DNA of 64,000 nt, taken from Episyrphus balteatus (taxonomy: Eukaryota > Arthropoda > Insecta > Diptera > Syrphidae). Of this stretch, positions 1 to 12,118 are shown piece by piece. Each line of letters opens with the position of its first letter. Position 1 is the first letter of the stretch. Location of the stretch: positions 29,747,679 through 29,811,678 of the forward strand of contig NC_079135.1 in the NCBI RefSeq assembly GCF_945859705.1, in the 5' to 3' direction. Below the pieces are notes generated by a model. It did not search any database and had not been told where the DNA came from. It saw nothing but the letters and a program-made list of their open reading frames with translations. Made by a program: the position numbers and the translations under genes.

Positions 1-234
1 GTCTAAAGGCCGACCAATATAATTCGGCGCATCTGTTACGTCAACGTAATTCAACAGCTCGATAAAATACAAACGTGCTTATAAAACTCGATCCATACAA
101 GACATCAGTAGCATAACTTTTTACATGAAAGCTATCACGGAATTCTGACAGAAATTTGATAAGGAACGGGTTCTGCGATTGTTTTTTTTTTTTTTTTGGA
201 ATAAGTGATAAATCTGCAAATCGAATGGTATAAT

Positions 235-384
235 AGCCTGTTTTCACTACAGCCCAAATGAGATAATTTTGCAAATTAGGTCAGTTCAGATTTCAAATTT
301 AATTTTGTTTTTTCTATGCAATTTGACATTCGAAATGAGATAATTTGCTAAATAATCTCATTTGGGCCACAGTGAAAACAGGCT
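235..384. mobile_element. Palindromic MITE-like element, 150 bp
   Basis: The two ends are imperfect inverted copies of each other, about 30 bp long, starting AGCCTGTTTTCACT and continuing through a shared CCCAAATGAGAT block. No coding potential and no convincing target duplication were seen. It is probably a non-autonomous DNA element inside SCaMC intron DNA. Confidence 0.6.
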
Positions 385-2656
385 GTGAGGTCGAGTAGCT
401 CTGTTCGATGTCAGAATTCAGAACAGAACTATGTTCTTTTGTTCTACGATGTTAGGAATTGGAAACTTTCATTGCTCTTTAATGAAGATATTTTAAAAGA
501 AGGTTTTTACTTTTAAGACTATTTTGAATAGGAAAAATAAGATAATTTTCAATACAAATTTCAAATTCGAAATTAATTTCCAAGATGAATTCACCATACA
601 TTTTTAAGGAAAACACAAAGATGTAATGCACGAAATTATTTTTCTGGTTCTGTTCGTTTATATTATTTTCTTCTCTGAATAAGAATTCTAGATGTAAATT
701 TCGATGAAACACATATTTAAATTTTTGCAAAAAAAAAAAAAAAACAGATTCCCTGTGAAAACTATTACGAAATTTTTGGAAAGATACATACAGGTAAAGC
801 TTTATGAAACATGAAACTGATGTCAGCTTCTTTTTACATTAAGGGTATTCAAGAAAATGTAAACGTTGTGAAGTGGTAAATGTGTCAAAATTGTATATGG
901 GTTAGACCTGTTTGTTTACCATATTTTCCATTCTAACAGGTATGTTGCATGCATAACCCTATTGTGTATGTGTAACTGTTTAGCTATATCTACGATAAAA
1001 TGCTCCACTGTGCTTCAACACGCCGGCGACAATTTAAATTGTATTTTGCCAAACGTTAATAAGTAATTTCACACAGTCTATGTTCTCCCACTCTTTTTTC
1101 TTTTTAATTTTGTTTGAATGTTTGTGTGTGTATTTGGTATGTTTGAGTAACTAAGACAGATTCTTTTTGTTATAGTTTGGACAGAAAAAAAATTTGCACA
1201 ACCAACTAGAAAATACTAGAAATATTGTCGATACTCGAGTTGTAGAATCTTATGTAACGAAAAAAAAGCTTTGCAAATGTACATTCTAGCATTTTAGAAA
1301 AAGAGTCTACAATAGATTACAAAAAAATGAGATGAAAGAGAATTTCAATTCGAACACATCACGGGGTAGAAGTGGTTAGAAAAATAAAATTGAAAAAAAA
1401 AAAAAATACATTAGTTTGTTGGTCTTTGATAGGAAAGAGTAAAGAGAAACGATCGTGCCGAACTTGATAGATGGGGTTGAGGATTTATTAGTTATTGTCT
1501 GTCTGCAGAAAAAAAAATTGTTTTTAAATGATTTGTTTGCAATTCAATGTACATGAAAAATTGTATAAATATAGGCCATAAATATATAATGCCGCCAGAA
1601 TATCTCTAAAGAAAAGTTATAGCGCATGAACCGAAGTATATTTAAGTATCTTAATTATTACCTCAACAGATGCAATAAATAGCTAATTGAAATGGGGTAT
1701 TGCTAAAAATGTCCCACTTTGAAGAAATCTAAATTAGCGGCTTTAGTGGGTTCACTTGAAGGACAAATTAATAAAAGACATTTTGTTTTCATCGATTTGA
1801 TTTGATGATATGGTAATTCAATTTATTTACTTTTTTTTACAAAAATAAGTTTGCAGTGTTGGCGCCTTTGCTAGCTTTAAGCATTTTATAGGGTGAATGT
1901 GAAATATGTAGAAAGGTATTTGAATATAATTTGTTGTAACATGTGATTGACATGTTTAACGTCATAATGAAATATTTTTGGGTTCAGGAAACAAATTAAC
2001 AATTTGTAAAATGAAATTTATACTGCGACACACTTAAAGCAGTAAGATGTTAAATGTGCCAATTTTTCGAACTAGTTGCGGCAACTGACGTTGACTTATC
2101 AGACCGAAACAGATGACAGATAATGTTTTGACGGAATGATTTTGATAGCAAACAAAAAGAGCAAAGTTTCTACTATAGGTTTGTTCGGTGTTCCCTCGAC
2201 ATACGAACTTTTACTTTGGGTGGTATGGAATCCATACACATTATTTCTGTATTAATTTCATTTTTGAGAAATTGAGGTTTGAAGCAAGTTATTGTGCTTA
2301 CCCATTGACCCTGTTTGGATCGGGACTCCTGACACTGGACTTCTTTCGAAATTAATCAGTTACAATACAAAGGATACAATGATGTTATGCCTACCTCCTT
2401 CTAACTCATTGAATTTCGAAGAGCCCAGACTCGAAGTCTCAATATAAATAGGTTCGAAGAGTCTGCGTGTTTTAAAGATCTTGCCTGAATTATGTATCTC
2501 TCTTTGGCCATGAAGTGCCATTGAAAAAGGAATACTTCAAAATGAGTTGGAAGCCTAAGTCCAAACGTCATTGTCACAATTTGCATCATTTGTTCCACCT
2601 TAGAAAAGGAATATCGAACATAGTTACTTTTGATAACTCATGTCAAGAAATCTGTC
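385..2656. other. Gene-free stretch, intronic or intergenic
   Basis: AT-rich DNA with poly-A/T runs. I see no exon with a conserved protein signature, no RNA gene and no clear repeat. It should lie in the SCaMC intron or gene body if the carrier exons lie below position 1. Confidence 0.5.
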
Positions 2657-2659
2657 AAT

Positions 2660-3536
2660 TGGGCCTATTCTGCCATTTCTGTTATTCTGTTATGAATTTT
2701 CTGTTATGAATTTTCTGTTATGAGTCATGAAAGATTGAAAAATAAAAGATCTTTTACAGTTGGTATTCAGAAATTCGATCTTTTATAAAATTCTGTTATG
2801 AAACTTCTTTTATCATCTGTCATTTGTCAAATAGAAAAAAAAAAACAAATCAAAATAATCAAATCAACAAATCTCGATGAAAGTGAAGCGCGTTTGCTCG
2901 CATTTCGTTGTTAAATTAAGTTAAAAGTTAAAAATTGAATTGAAAAATGTCGCCAACTTTATAAAGTCAGAAAAATGCATTATGCAATCAAAAAATTTTT
3001 GATAACCTATGTACGTAAATTGTTCATAAAATGTGTTTTTTTTTTTTGTTGCTTTTGGCGCTATATATCCTTTTTGGAAGCTACAAGTCCAATCTGTCTG
3101 TCCAAGCATGTCGTGTCTTAAATATTGAAATTTTTTATTTGAATTACTTGTTTTATTATCAATAAAAAGCTTACGTGAGTCTCAATTATTTATACATAAA
3201 TAAGAGAAAATTATATACCTATTTCAATTGAAAACTTTCTACTCTCATAAATTCTTTTATCATAAGAGCCATGAAAATCTGTCTTTTATTCTTTTATGAT
3301 TTATAAAAGATTTCATAAAAGATTTAGGCATGCCGAATACCAAAATTGAGATTCGTAAAAGATTTTTTGACAGTTCGAATTTCATAAAAGATTTTATAAC
3401 AGATTTAATAGCAGATTGGGAATGCCGAATACCAAATATGAAAATCATAAAAGATTTTTTGACAGCTTAGATTTATATGGATGTATGGAAATTCATAACA
3501 AAATAGCAGAATAGAAGATCTCGCCGAATAGGCCCA
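2660..3536. mobile_element. Foldback element, 877 bp, 3-bp AAT duplication
   Basis: The ends are inverted: TGGGCCTATTC at the left and its complement GAATAGGCCCA at the right, followed inward by related TTCTGTTATGAATT blocks. AAT flanks both sides directly (2657-2659 and 3537-3539). The interior contains many copies of an AAAAGATTT / TCATAAAAGA motif and no long reading frame. Confidence 0.7.
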
Positions 3537-4711
3537 AATATATGCTAAGCAGTTATGTATTTAACCGAGTTGTCAATGTGTTCAGAGCAAACATTGGGTA
3601 TTCCATGTTTTGAAATTTCAAATAAATTGTTTTCAGTTTCTTTTTTTTTTTTTCATTTTCTTAAGTTATGACTTATGGAATGTGCCACTCCCGGGATCGG
3701 ATAGATAACTATTTTATCCGAGAAGCAATATAAAATATATAAATAATGTCATAAGAAGTCAAGCCGCAGTCAAGCCCCATGGCTTGACAGTCAATTTGAC
3801 ATGATTTGACACATTAGGTCTGTTTGGGTACTGCCTAAAACAGAAATATTTCTACTTTTTCAACTTTTTTAACCCATTTCCTGTTTGAGTACTTTGAAAC
3901 AATGAACTTTTTCACCAAAGAAGAGAGAAAAACATTCCTCTTCTTGCTAATTTCTGCCCAAACACACATAAACAAATCAAACTACAAACATGGCGGCGTG
4001 GCTTTGTCTTTTGTTTTTATATTAATTAATTGCTTTTTAGTAGTGTAATGCTCAAAATAAATTAATCGGTTTTAGCAAGAATTCCATGTGTCGGAAATTA
4101 TCTACGATTCCCGAAAAAACAGTCACAAAATCCGATCATAGTGACGATTAGTATGAAATTTTCCATTACGAACGAATTCCGTGATTAGTTTTTTCGGGAA
4201 TCTTAGCAAGTTTCCGATACGGCTGGAATTCAAATATTTTGTGAAAACAAAAATGAAATAAGTGTTTGAAAAATAAAATACAAAATGTTTTGATATTTTT
4301 CGTTGCTTTTTTTTTTGAATTGGTGTTGTTGTTTACATTTTTTTTTTTATGTTAAAAAAGTAGTAGAAAATTGTGCCTTAAAGCGTTTGGATACTTTTAC
4401 ACAATTTTTCTTTCTGTGAGAGGATTTCTTCCCCACTTCTTAAAAATTGACAAAATTCATATTTTTGTCCAAAAAGAACCCAAACAGACTTATTATTGGG
4501 ATATGAGGATTTTTCTTTTTTAACGGCTCTTGAGTCTTGACACAGACAAAATACAAATACAAATGTAATTTTTGTTTATATGTATTTTGCAAGATAGTTT
4601 GGATACGCATTAAATGGAGTTTTATACAACAGTTTCCGCGATATTTACTGGACACAAATTTAATAGGTACAGCATTTTGTATTAAAATAAAAAATCTCCA
4701 ACGTTTATAAT
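3537..4711. other. Gene-free stretch between two foldback elements
   Basis: AT-rich sequence with no gene recognised. A loose inverted similarity is visible around 4100-4200, where TTCCCGAAAAAAC recurs inverted, but its ends cannot be fixed by eye. Confidence 0.4.
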
Positions 4712-6199
4712 AGGTGTGTTTTTTTGTTTATCTATATAGATTTTGTGCAAAAAAACGACATCGAGATTTTTGAAATCAAAACAATTTACGTGTTAAAAAC
4801 AACAAAAACTTTATCTGTATAGATTTTTGAAAAATCCCGATAATTATCCAGATTTTACTTTCTCTCGATAAAAACAGTAGTGCCAAGGTAGTTTAATTGT
4901 TGTTTTCATACAGAAATATCTGAAAATATTAACAAAAAAAAAAAGCGGAGAAAACGAGGTTTGAAAAAAACTCTCATAGAAAAAAATAATCAAAAATTTG
5001 TTTGACATGGTTGCATTGAAATGTTAATATCTCGAGATATACGCAATGCACTTTTCAGATAAAAGTCTTAAATGGATCCTGATAAGATTGTTGAACAGAT
5101 ATGCATATAAAATTACCAAAGTTTTTTCGAAAAATTAGAAATAAAAATAAAAAAGTTTTCACATTTGATTTTTTAAAAATCGAAAAAAAATTCAATATGG
5201 CTACCTTCAAACGCTTATAACACAAGAACGAAGCAACTAATGTTAATGGTCATGGTCTTAAAATGTAGCTAAGAATATACAGATAACACTGGTTTACAAA
5301 ACTAAACTTTTTTTTTGTTGCCGGAACAAAAATATACTTTTCTGAAGGTTTTCGGTGTGCTGAACTTGAATCCGAAGTCAAAAAAATTCTAGCAGCTCCC
5401 GTTTTTGAGATATTACCGTTAGAAAGTGCAGCACTTCGGACCTTATTCTTTTATATAAGGAAAATTGTTTGAGCATATTTAGTAACGGTTTTTATAAGAA
5501 CTATTTACCACCTTTTTAAATCTGTTTAAATCTCTCCGATATCTTTTTTACTTCCCGAGATATCCTCAGTTGTTTGATATTTTTAAAAATTTTATAATGT
5601 CATTATCTTCTTTATGATATATGAAGCCAAACCCACTGACTTCAGTTTAAGATATCTCGGGCAATACATAAGATATTGAAAAGATTTAAACAGGTATCGA
5701 AAGATGGGAAATAGTTCTTATAGAAACCGTTACTAAATATGCTCAAACAATTTTCCTTATACAATAGAATAAGGTCCGAAAAACTCAAAAAAACGTTTTT
5801 TTGCATTTTCTAACGGTAATATCTCAAAAACGGGAGCTGCTAGAATTTTTTTGATTTCGGATTCGAGTTCAGCACACCAAAAACCTTCAGAAAAGTATAT
5901 TTTTGTTCCGGCAACAGAACCCTTGTTAACCAGTGTAATTTTTGGTTTTTTGTGAAAAAAACAATTTTTTTGAATCCAACATGGATGCCATGGCCATATG
6001 AAAATTTTTGTTTGCATCCAACATGGATGTAATGGCCTTCCCACTTCGGAGTTGAAATAAAAAAAAAACAAAAGCAACATTTTTGACAGACAGCTGCCAA
6101 AGTATATGTACAGTGGTGCCAAATGTTTGCATGGATTTCAAAAATCTCGATGTCGTTTTTTTGCACAAAATCTATATAGATAAACAAAAAAACACACCT
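4712..6199. mobile_element. Foldback element, 1.49 kb, 65-bp terminal inverted repeats, AAT duplication
   Basis: The outer ~65 bp at each end are nearly perfect inverted copies, beginning AGGTGTGTTTTTTTG. AAT flanks both ends (4709-4711 and 6200-6202). A second, inner inverted pair lies near 5320-5470 and 5745-5920. That inner pair contains the GTGCTGAACTTGAATCCGA motif that recurs elsewhere in this window. The element seems non-autonomous; the reading frames inside are by-products of the palindrome. Confidence 0.75.
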
Positions 6200-6202
6200 A
6201 AT

Positions 6203-6904
6203 TTTTAAGAATACTTTGAATAAACAAGCAATTAAAATTGAATGAATCAATTAATTTTGCTATCTTGTTTCCCGTCCCGAGTCTATTGATAAAAAGTGAA
6301 CTTTGTTGATATAGGTATGTATATGTTCTAACATATACATATACACTTGTAATGTAGGTTTGCTTATGTGTATATTTTTAGCACAAAATACAAACTGGGT
6401 GGGATATTTTTTTTTTAATCTATGTTGATAAAAGAAAGGTTGGTGTTTTTGTTACTAAAACAATCTGTACTAATATCTTGGGGCCATGATATTTTTAGAC
6501 CTCTTACCATTTAAAAAATTATTAGGTACACATTAAAAATGGATTCAATCTATTGACTTTTCTGTCTAGACAAACATACTAAAAAAAATTATACAGGGGC
6601 CGCACTTAACTCACCAGACGTAAACAAGGAACTTTTGTTTTTGCGAACAAAGCATATAAAATTTGTGTTAATTAAATAATGAAATAGATTATAAACTGTA
6701 AACTTTTTATAATTGCGTATTAATTTAAAAGAATTAATCATTCGTGTTTATCAAATATTGATTAATTATGTTTGAATAAATACATTTTTAAAAAACTATA
6801 GACTCATGTTTATGGAAGTAAAAAACACTATCTTTGATTAACTTAATTTTTAAACGCAATCACCCTTTGAATTTTTTCCGAAAATTAAAAAAAAAATTTT
6901 TGAA
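6203..6904. other. Gene-free stretch
   Basis: AT-rich DNA with no gene, RNA or clear repeat recognised. Confidence 0.4.
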
Positions 6905-8645
6905 CTTTTTTACCTGAATGCATAGGCCTGTTGATTATGAACTTATAACTTAAATTCAAAACCAATTTCGAGACTGGTCAAAAAGATATAGGGTTCAGAA
7001 TACGAAAATTAAAAGTTTGGTTGAAAATATCTCAGGAACCAGGCCTCCAAGAAACTGTTGGTTTTCAGTTATGAATAGGTCTTCTTAAGACCTTTCTTTT
7101 GAAAATGTAATTTTTTTGGCAAGGGGTTAACCTTGTTTTTTTCTCTAAAATTAAAATTTGTTTATCTAAATGCATAGGCTTGCTGATTATAACCTCATTT
7201 CTTTAATTCAAAACCTATTTCGAGGGTTTGGGAAAAAAAATATCGGCTTCGGAATGTAAGAAAATAAAGAATGAAAACAAAATTGCTTGGATGCAAATAA
7301 ATTAGCAACCAAACCTCCAAGAAACGTTTGGCCTACAGTTATGAATAGAACATAAAGAGACCTTCTTTTTGATATCTCAGTCGATGAATATGACGGGCAT
7401 TTTTTAAAATGTATTTTTTTAGCATTATTTAAATTAATTTCCAAAATCTTAAAAAAAAAATTAATTTTTTTACCTAAATGCATATAGGGGAAGTGGGGGC
7501 AAGACCGCCTATGGGGGCAAGACGGTTTTTGTACTATGTTGTATGAAAAAAAGTAAAATTGGCAGCACTTGCAATATAAAATAGGTGCCCTCTTTTGTAC
7601 GATCGATCACGTCTGTAAGTTTTAGCAATTTCGGTTAAGACCCCGAAGAGTTACGGTAAATTTTGTGATTTTTCATCAAATTGTTATCGTTCATGTAAAA
7701 AGTCAGTTGTATTTTTGACACTGAAATAATTAAAATTTTTTACTTTTACTTTTTTCATAATAGAAAGTGAATATTAAAAAGTATTTTCTGCGAAAGAAGG
7801 AGTCATAAAGATAAATTAAAAAAAAAAAAATACTACAGAACATCAAATATGATATGACTGGGGCAAGACCGCCCATGCGGGAAATTGGAAGCTCTGGTAG
7901 CTTAAACAAATTGAAAAAAGAAGTTCACCGTTAAATCTTTCAAAAAGCTAAGCAACAGGCGCCTAACAATACCTATTGTAATTGATGATTCTGATGAAGA
8001 GGACTTTGCAAATTGTATTTGTACCTTCTGTGTCAGCAACTGTTTTCTTGATCGAATCCAAAGTATTGTTGGATTAAGTGCAAAATGTGTACCAAATGGT
8101 ACCAAAAAAGCTAGTGCTGGAGTGAGAACTAATGAAAATATAGAATAATTGTGTTATTATTACAAATAGGCTGCATTTAAAACAATAGAAACGGTCTTTC
8201 TACCAACAAAATTTGATAGGGCGGTCTTACCCCCATGTGGGGGCAAGACGGTTTTTTGTTTGATGTTTTTTCAAAACGTATTATCTTTAGTTCAGTATTT
8301 TTTTATTTTTTTATAATAATGAGAGTTTCTGCAAAAAACATTAAATTTAATGAATAAAAACTTTATTCTATTTTAAAGATGTTTTTTATTGGTTTTTAAG
8401 ACATTCAAACACTAAGTGGGCGGTCTTGCCCCCACTTCCCCTATAGGCCTGTTCACTGTGAACTCATATTTTTTTTTTTTAGAGACTTTGGTCAGCGATA
8501 TCTGCATTATCATCTGCCTCCGAATGTAAGAAAAAAAAATGTGTAGAGGCAAATAACACAGCGACCAGACCTTCAATAAACTTTTGATTTTCAGTTATGA
8601 ATGGAACTTAAAGACTTCTTTCTTTTGATGTCTCACTTGATTAAG
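6905..8645. repeat. Three diverged tandem copies of a ~250-bp unit, the third split by a transposon
   Basis: Each unit opens with an AATGCATAGGC-type block (about 6917, 7168 and 7478). It then shows an AATTCAAAACC..TTTCGAG block, a CAGAATAC/CGGAATGTAAG block, CCTCCAAGAAAC, TCAGTTATGAATAG and a pyrimidine-rich end. The third copy is cut at its AATGCATA box by the element at 7485-8443 and resumes at TAGGCCTGTTC. The uninterrupted copies therefore show the pre-insertion site. Confidence 0.65.
7485..8443 (+). mobile_element. TA-flanked DNA element with a transposase C-terminal relic
   Basis: Terminal inverted repeats start TAGGGGAAGTGGGGGCAAGA and end with the complement; TA flanks both sides (7483-7484, 8444-8445). 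The motif GGGGGCAAGACGGTTTTT recurs just inside each end. A plus-strand frame, about 7915-8148, encodes an acidic DDSDEED run followed by CICTFC and two further cysteines (VSNC, AKC). This resembles the Cys-rich tail after the DDE domain in pogo/jerky-type transposases. The rest of a transposase is absent. TA duplication fits Tc1/mariner/pogo. The class is inferred; the structure is seen. Confidence 0.6.
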
Positions 8646-9631
8646 AGAAAAAAATTAGTTTTATCCCGGGGCAGCTCAACTTATGGCTCTGATAGCACCT
8701 GACATTTTTAACATACAAGAGGGTCTCAGCTAAAATCTGGTGAATATTTCAGCTTTTAAATCTATCCAATATCCTACATAACCACATACAGCTCTGTAGG
8801 TCCAAAACTTTTGAAATTTTTCCCACAAACAAAAATTATGCTAAATTATATGAGAATTGGGCCAAAGGTATACAGCCATGAGACTTCTGTCAAATCAAAG
8901 CTGAACCCGACTAACAATTTTGCTTCTAAAAAGCTTAACAGATCTAACTGTTGCTTCTGTAAAGCTTTATACCACCAACATTGTTAGCTGGGAAGGCTAC
9001 TGCATACGAAGTGTAAAGTTTTTGAAGTGTGGTTTTAGAGATATGTTTTATCGTGTGAAGTTATTATTTTCTATATTAAAAGCATTAGCATAAGACCTAT
9101 TTACGTCCTATTTAAATAAGTAAGTTCTCAAAACTAGAAAGTTTGAGCTTGAAAACCATCTTTATAATTTCAATGCGACCATTTTTAAAAGAAATATGGT
9201 CACTTGAAAACCTCGAAAAAAAATGGAGTTTTTGTTTGATTCCTTAATTTTTTCCGCTAGTTACTTACAAAATCCCAAAAAAAAAAAAAAAAAAAAAAAC
9301 AGAACACTAAAATGTTTTGCAACTGTTGACATCTTAAATGACTGGCCTATAAAAATTTCTTTTCTTGTAAACAAAATTTATTGATTTTTTACATAAGGAA
9401 ACTTAACGCAAACGATTTGTGACGTTGTGTAAACAAATGTATGTAATTGTAAGTTTAATTTTAAATGAGATAACCTCATGAGCAAAGTTACAATTAATTC
9501 GATAACAAGAGCAATATTTCGCATTTAAAACATATTTTTTTAAGAATTGCATTTCGAAGTGTCAATAGAAAACCAGAATTATAGTTTAACAATTATTATT
9601 CAAGTCTATACAAAAATTGTATCTAACTTAC
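8646..9631. other. Gene-free stretch
   Basis: No gene recognised. It includes a ~22-base poly-A run near 9279-9299. The splice donor of the candidate alternative SCaMC exon lies at the upper edge. Confidence 0.4.
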
Positions 9632-9985
9632 GTTTGATGGGATCGTTATCCTTCTGGCAGTGTCAATAATTATACAATAAAGAATACAAATCGATTTCGT
9701 TTTACGTACAATGAGCATTGTTATTATCTTTTTGTATTTACTTAGCATTTTTTGTGAAATTAATGTATTCTCGTATTTTCCGCGAAAGTTGTTATTAAAA
9801 GTTTTTTTTTTTTTCTCCTTTGAAACTTCCACTGTTTATCTTCAATTCAATCAAAAATTCACCGGAAATTTGTCACTTAAGATAATAATCTTTTATAACG
9901 AATACAATAAAAGAGAGAGAGTGATACAAAAAAAATACAAAAGTGCTTCAACCAAAGTTGTATACTCCCGCCAGTCCGATCAACT
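9632..9985 (-). CDS. Candidate alternative first exon of SCaMC (short isoform)
   Basis: Reading the minus strand, an initiator-like TCAGTT at 9987-9982 is followed by about 240 bases of leader. An ATG at 9748 then opens 39 codons ending at a consensus donor GTAAGT (9631-9626). The peptide starts MLSKYKKIITML, is basic and partly hydrophobic, and ends IPSN in phase 0. The upstream SCaMC EF-hand exon at 19214 also ends in phase 0, so this exon could splice onto the same downstream carrier exons and give a form lacking EF-hands. Vertebrate SCaMC genes are known to use alternative first exons. I do not recognise the peptide itself. The call rests on the donor, phase and Inr only, and could be chance. 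Confidence 0.35.
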
Positions 9986-11034
9986 GACATTAAACACTTA
10001 ATCTTTGCAAATATTGAAATAAAAAAAAAAAATAAGTTAATGTATTTTCCAAAGGAGAATCAAATCACATCATCAATTCAATTAAAATGAATCGAGTCAA
10101 CAACAAAAAACCGACTCAAACCGGCCGGCACGAGTCATTATTATACTCCAACATCGGAAAAATTACATCAAGAGCTGTTTACACACAGACTATCTCACTT
10201 CATTCCACGCGCATGTTAGTACAATGCTTTAACTATAAACGCTTCTCGTGATAAGAAAGTATGGAAAACTTCAAGTTCGCAATTTGTGAAACTGGAATAA
10301 GAAATCTAGTACGCTAACCCATGATGGATTGTTATCAATCTCCCTCAACGGAGGGACAATAAATATGTCGTAGTTGGTAAGTTTGAGTAAATAGTAATAG
10401 TAAATAATGTTAACTAAAGCCGCGTAGTTTAGACAGAAAGATAATGACTTAAGTATCATATAAAAACTTAAATTTAATCACATAAATTATAAGCTAATTT
10501 AATGCAACAAGTGTTTAATAAAATCAGAAATTGATTGGTAAACAATGTTACACGATGCGATCAATTGACTTCATAATTATTAATGTTAAAGCTATATTAT
10601 TAAAAGAATACACCATACAAAAAAAAAAAACTAAGAAAAACTTCGTTAGTCAGACAATCGTCTTTTGTGTAATGTTGATATAAAGTTACTGATAAAATTA
10701 CATCATAAGAGATTATATGAGAACACTTAAGAAAGTGCTTAGAAGATACATATGTACATACATATTTGATAAAAGTAAATGAAATAACCTTGAAAAATAC
10801 ATTCACAGTGTGAAGTTCACACCTTAATTAAAAACAACAAAAAACGACAAATACAAACAAAAAAGTTACGTATACGCCCGAGTGAACTATATAGAAAAAT
10901 TAGTCCTTGGTGCAAGCCAAAGACTTTGAAGTTTAGAACCATAAATGTTAGAAAAAAACAAACAAGTATTTATCAGGACGACGCTACGCACAGTGGGGCA
11001 AAATACTTTAGGGCGATGATTAATACACTGTTCA

Positions 11035-11185
11035 AGTTTTTTTTTTTGCCACTAGAACTAAAATATACTATTCTAAAGGTTTTAAGGGTGCTGATGCTGA
11101 ACTCGAATCCGAAGTTTTTGAAATTTTACCGTTATAAACTGCAAAAAAATTTATTTTTACTGTTTTTGAGGTATGCTTTGGTATG
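11035..11185 (+). repeat. Copy of an interspersed repeat (GCTGAACTCGAATCCGA family)
   Basis: The sequence contains ACTAGAACTAAAATATACT, an AAAGGTTTT..GTGCTGA block and AACTCGAATCCGAAGT. It matches blocks at 5330-5420, 5820-5920 (inverted), about 25470-25660 and 30235-30310. No boundaries or duplication could be set. Confidence 0.5.
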
Positions 11186-11771
11186 TTGTAATTAATGTGG
11201 TAATGAACTTCAGCTGTTTGTCCATTCACAGTAATACTTGTGGATAGCATTTTGATTTTTCTTTTTGCACAACTTTTTTTTCATCGTTGACATTAAGTAT
11301 TTTCTAATTGTCTTGTATTGATCAGGAGACCGTTTTGCTTCTATAAGCATTGACAAAGCTTAATCAAAAGTCAGCGTAACTGTCGAAATCTTTGAGGTGT
11401 TTCGACCTCGAGATATGATTTGTTTAAATAGTTTTTCAATTTACTAATTACTATTTGGCAGAACGTTTTGCAAGAGAAAAATTGCATTTTGAGACCTAAA
11501 ATATGGTAAAACACATTTAATAAAACCATATACAAAAAAATAAAAAAAATATTTTAGACAAACATTTTTTAATTTTTAATTCAGTTCTATACAAATTTTG
11601 TTCTAATGTTTGCCTAACACAAAAGTACCGTTATTTAAAAAACAAATGAAATTCTAATATTCAGTTTATTTTTTTTTTCTCCAATTTTACTTGATAACCA
11701 AGTAGAAACTAATGCTATTTAAAGAACATACTTGATTTAATAAACTCTTAAAAAATTCATTAACAATTACA

Positions 11772-12118
11772 ATTGATTTTAAATAAAATAGCCCTGGTTT
11801 TTTTTCTAATTCTCAGTAGCTACACATTTTTTTATTTTATTTGAAAAGCAAAAACAAACTAACCAAATAAGTATTTGTTTTGATCCAATATAATAATTGA
11901 TTTTAAATAAAATAGCCCTGGTTTTTTTTCTAATTCTCAGTAGCTACACATTTTTTTATTTTATTTGAAAAGCAAAAACAAACTAACCAAATAAGTATTT
12001 GTTTTGATCCAATATAATAATTGATTTTAAATAAAATAGCCCTGGTTTTATTTCTAATTCTCAGTAGCTACACATTTTTTTATTTTATTTGAAAAGCAAA
12101 AACAAACTAACCAAATAA
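11772..12118. repeat. 124-bp tandem repeat, ~2.8 copies
   Basis: Three near-identical units begin at ATTGATTTTAAATAAAATAG (11772, 11896, 12020), exactly 124 bp apart, with only a few base differences. The third copy is interrupted by a foldback element and its remaining sequence (GTATTTGTTTTG) reappears after 13629. The high identity indicates a recent array. Confidence 0.9.

Noticed and set aside
5757..6250. Overlapping minus-strand reading frames of 80-136 codons
   Set aside because: They lie inside the right arm of the 4712-6199 foldback element, have no family motif and repeat the palindrome sequence.
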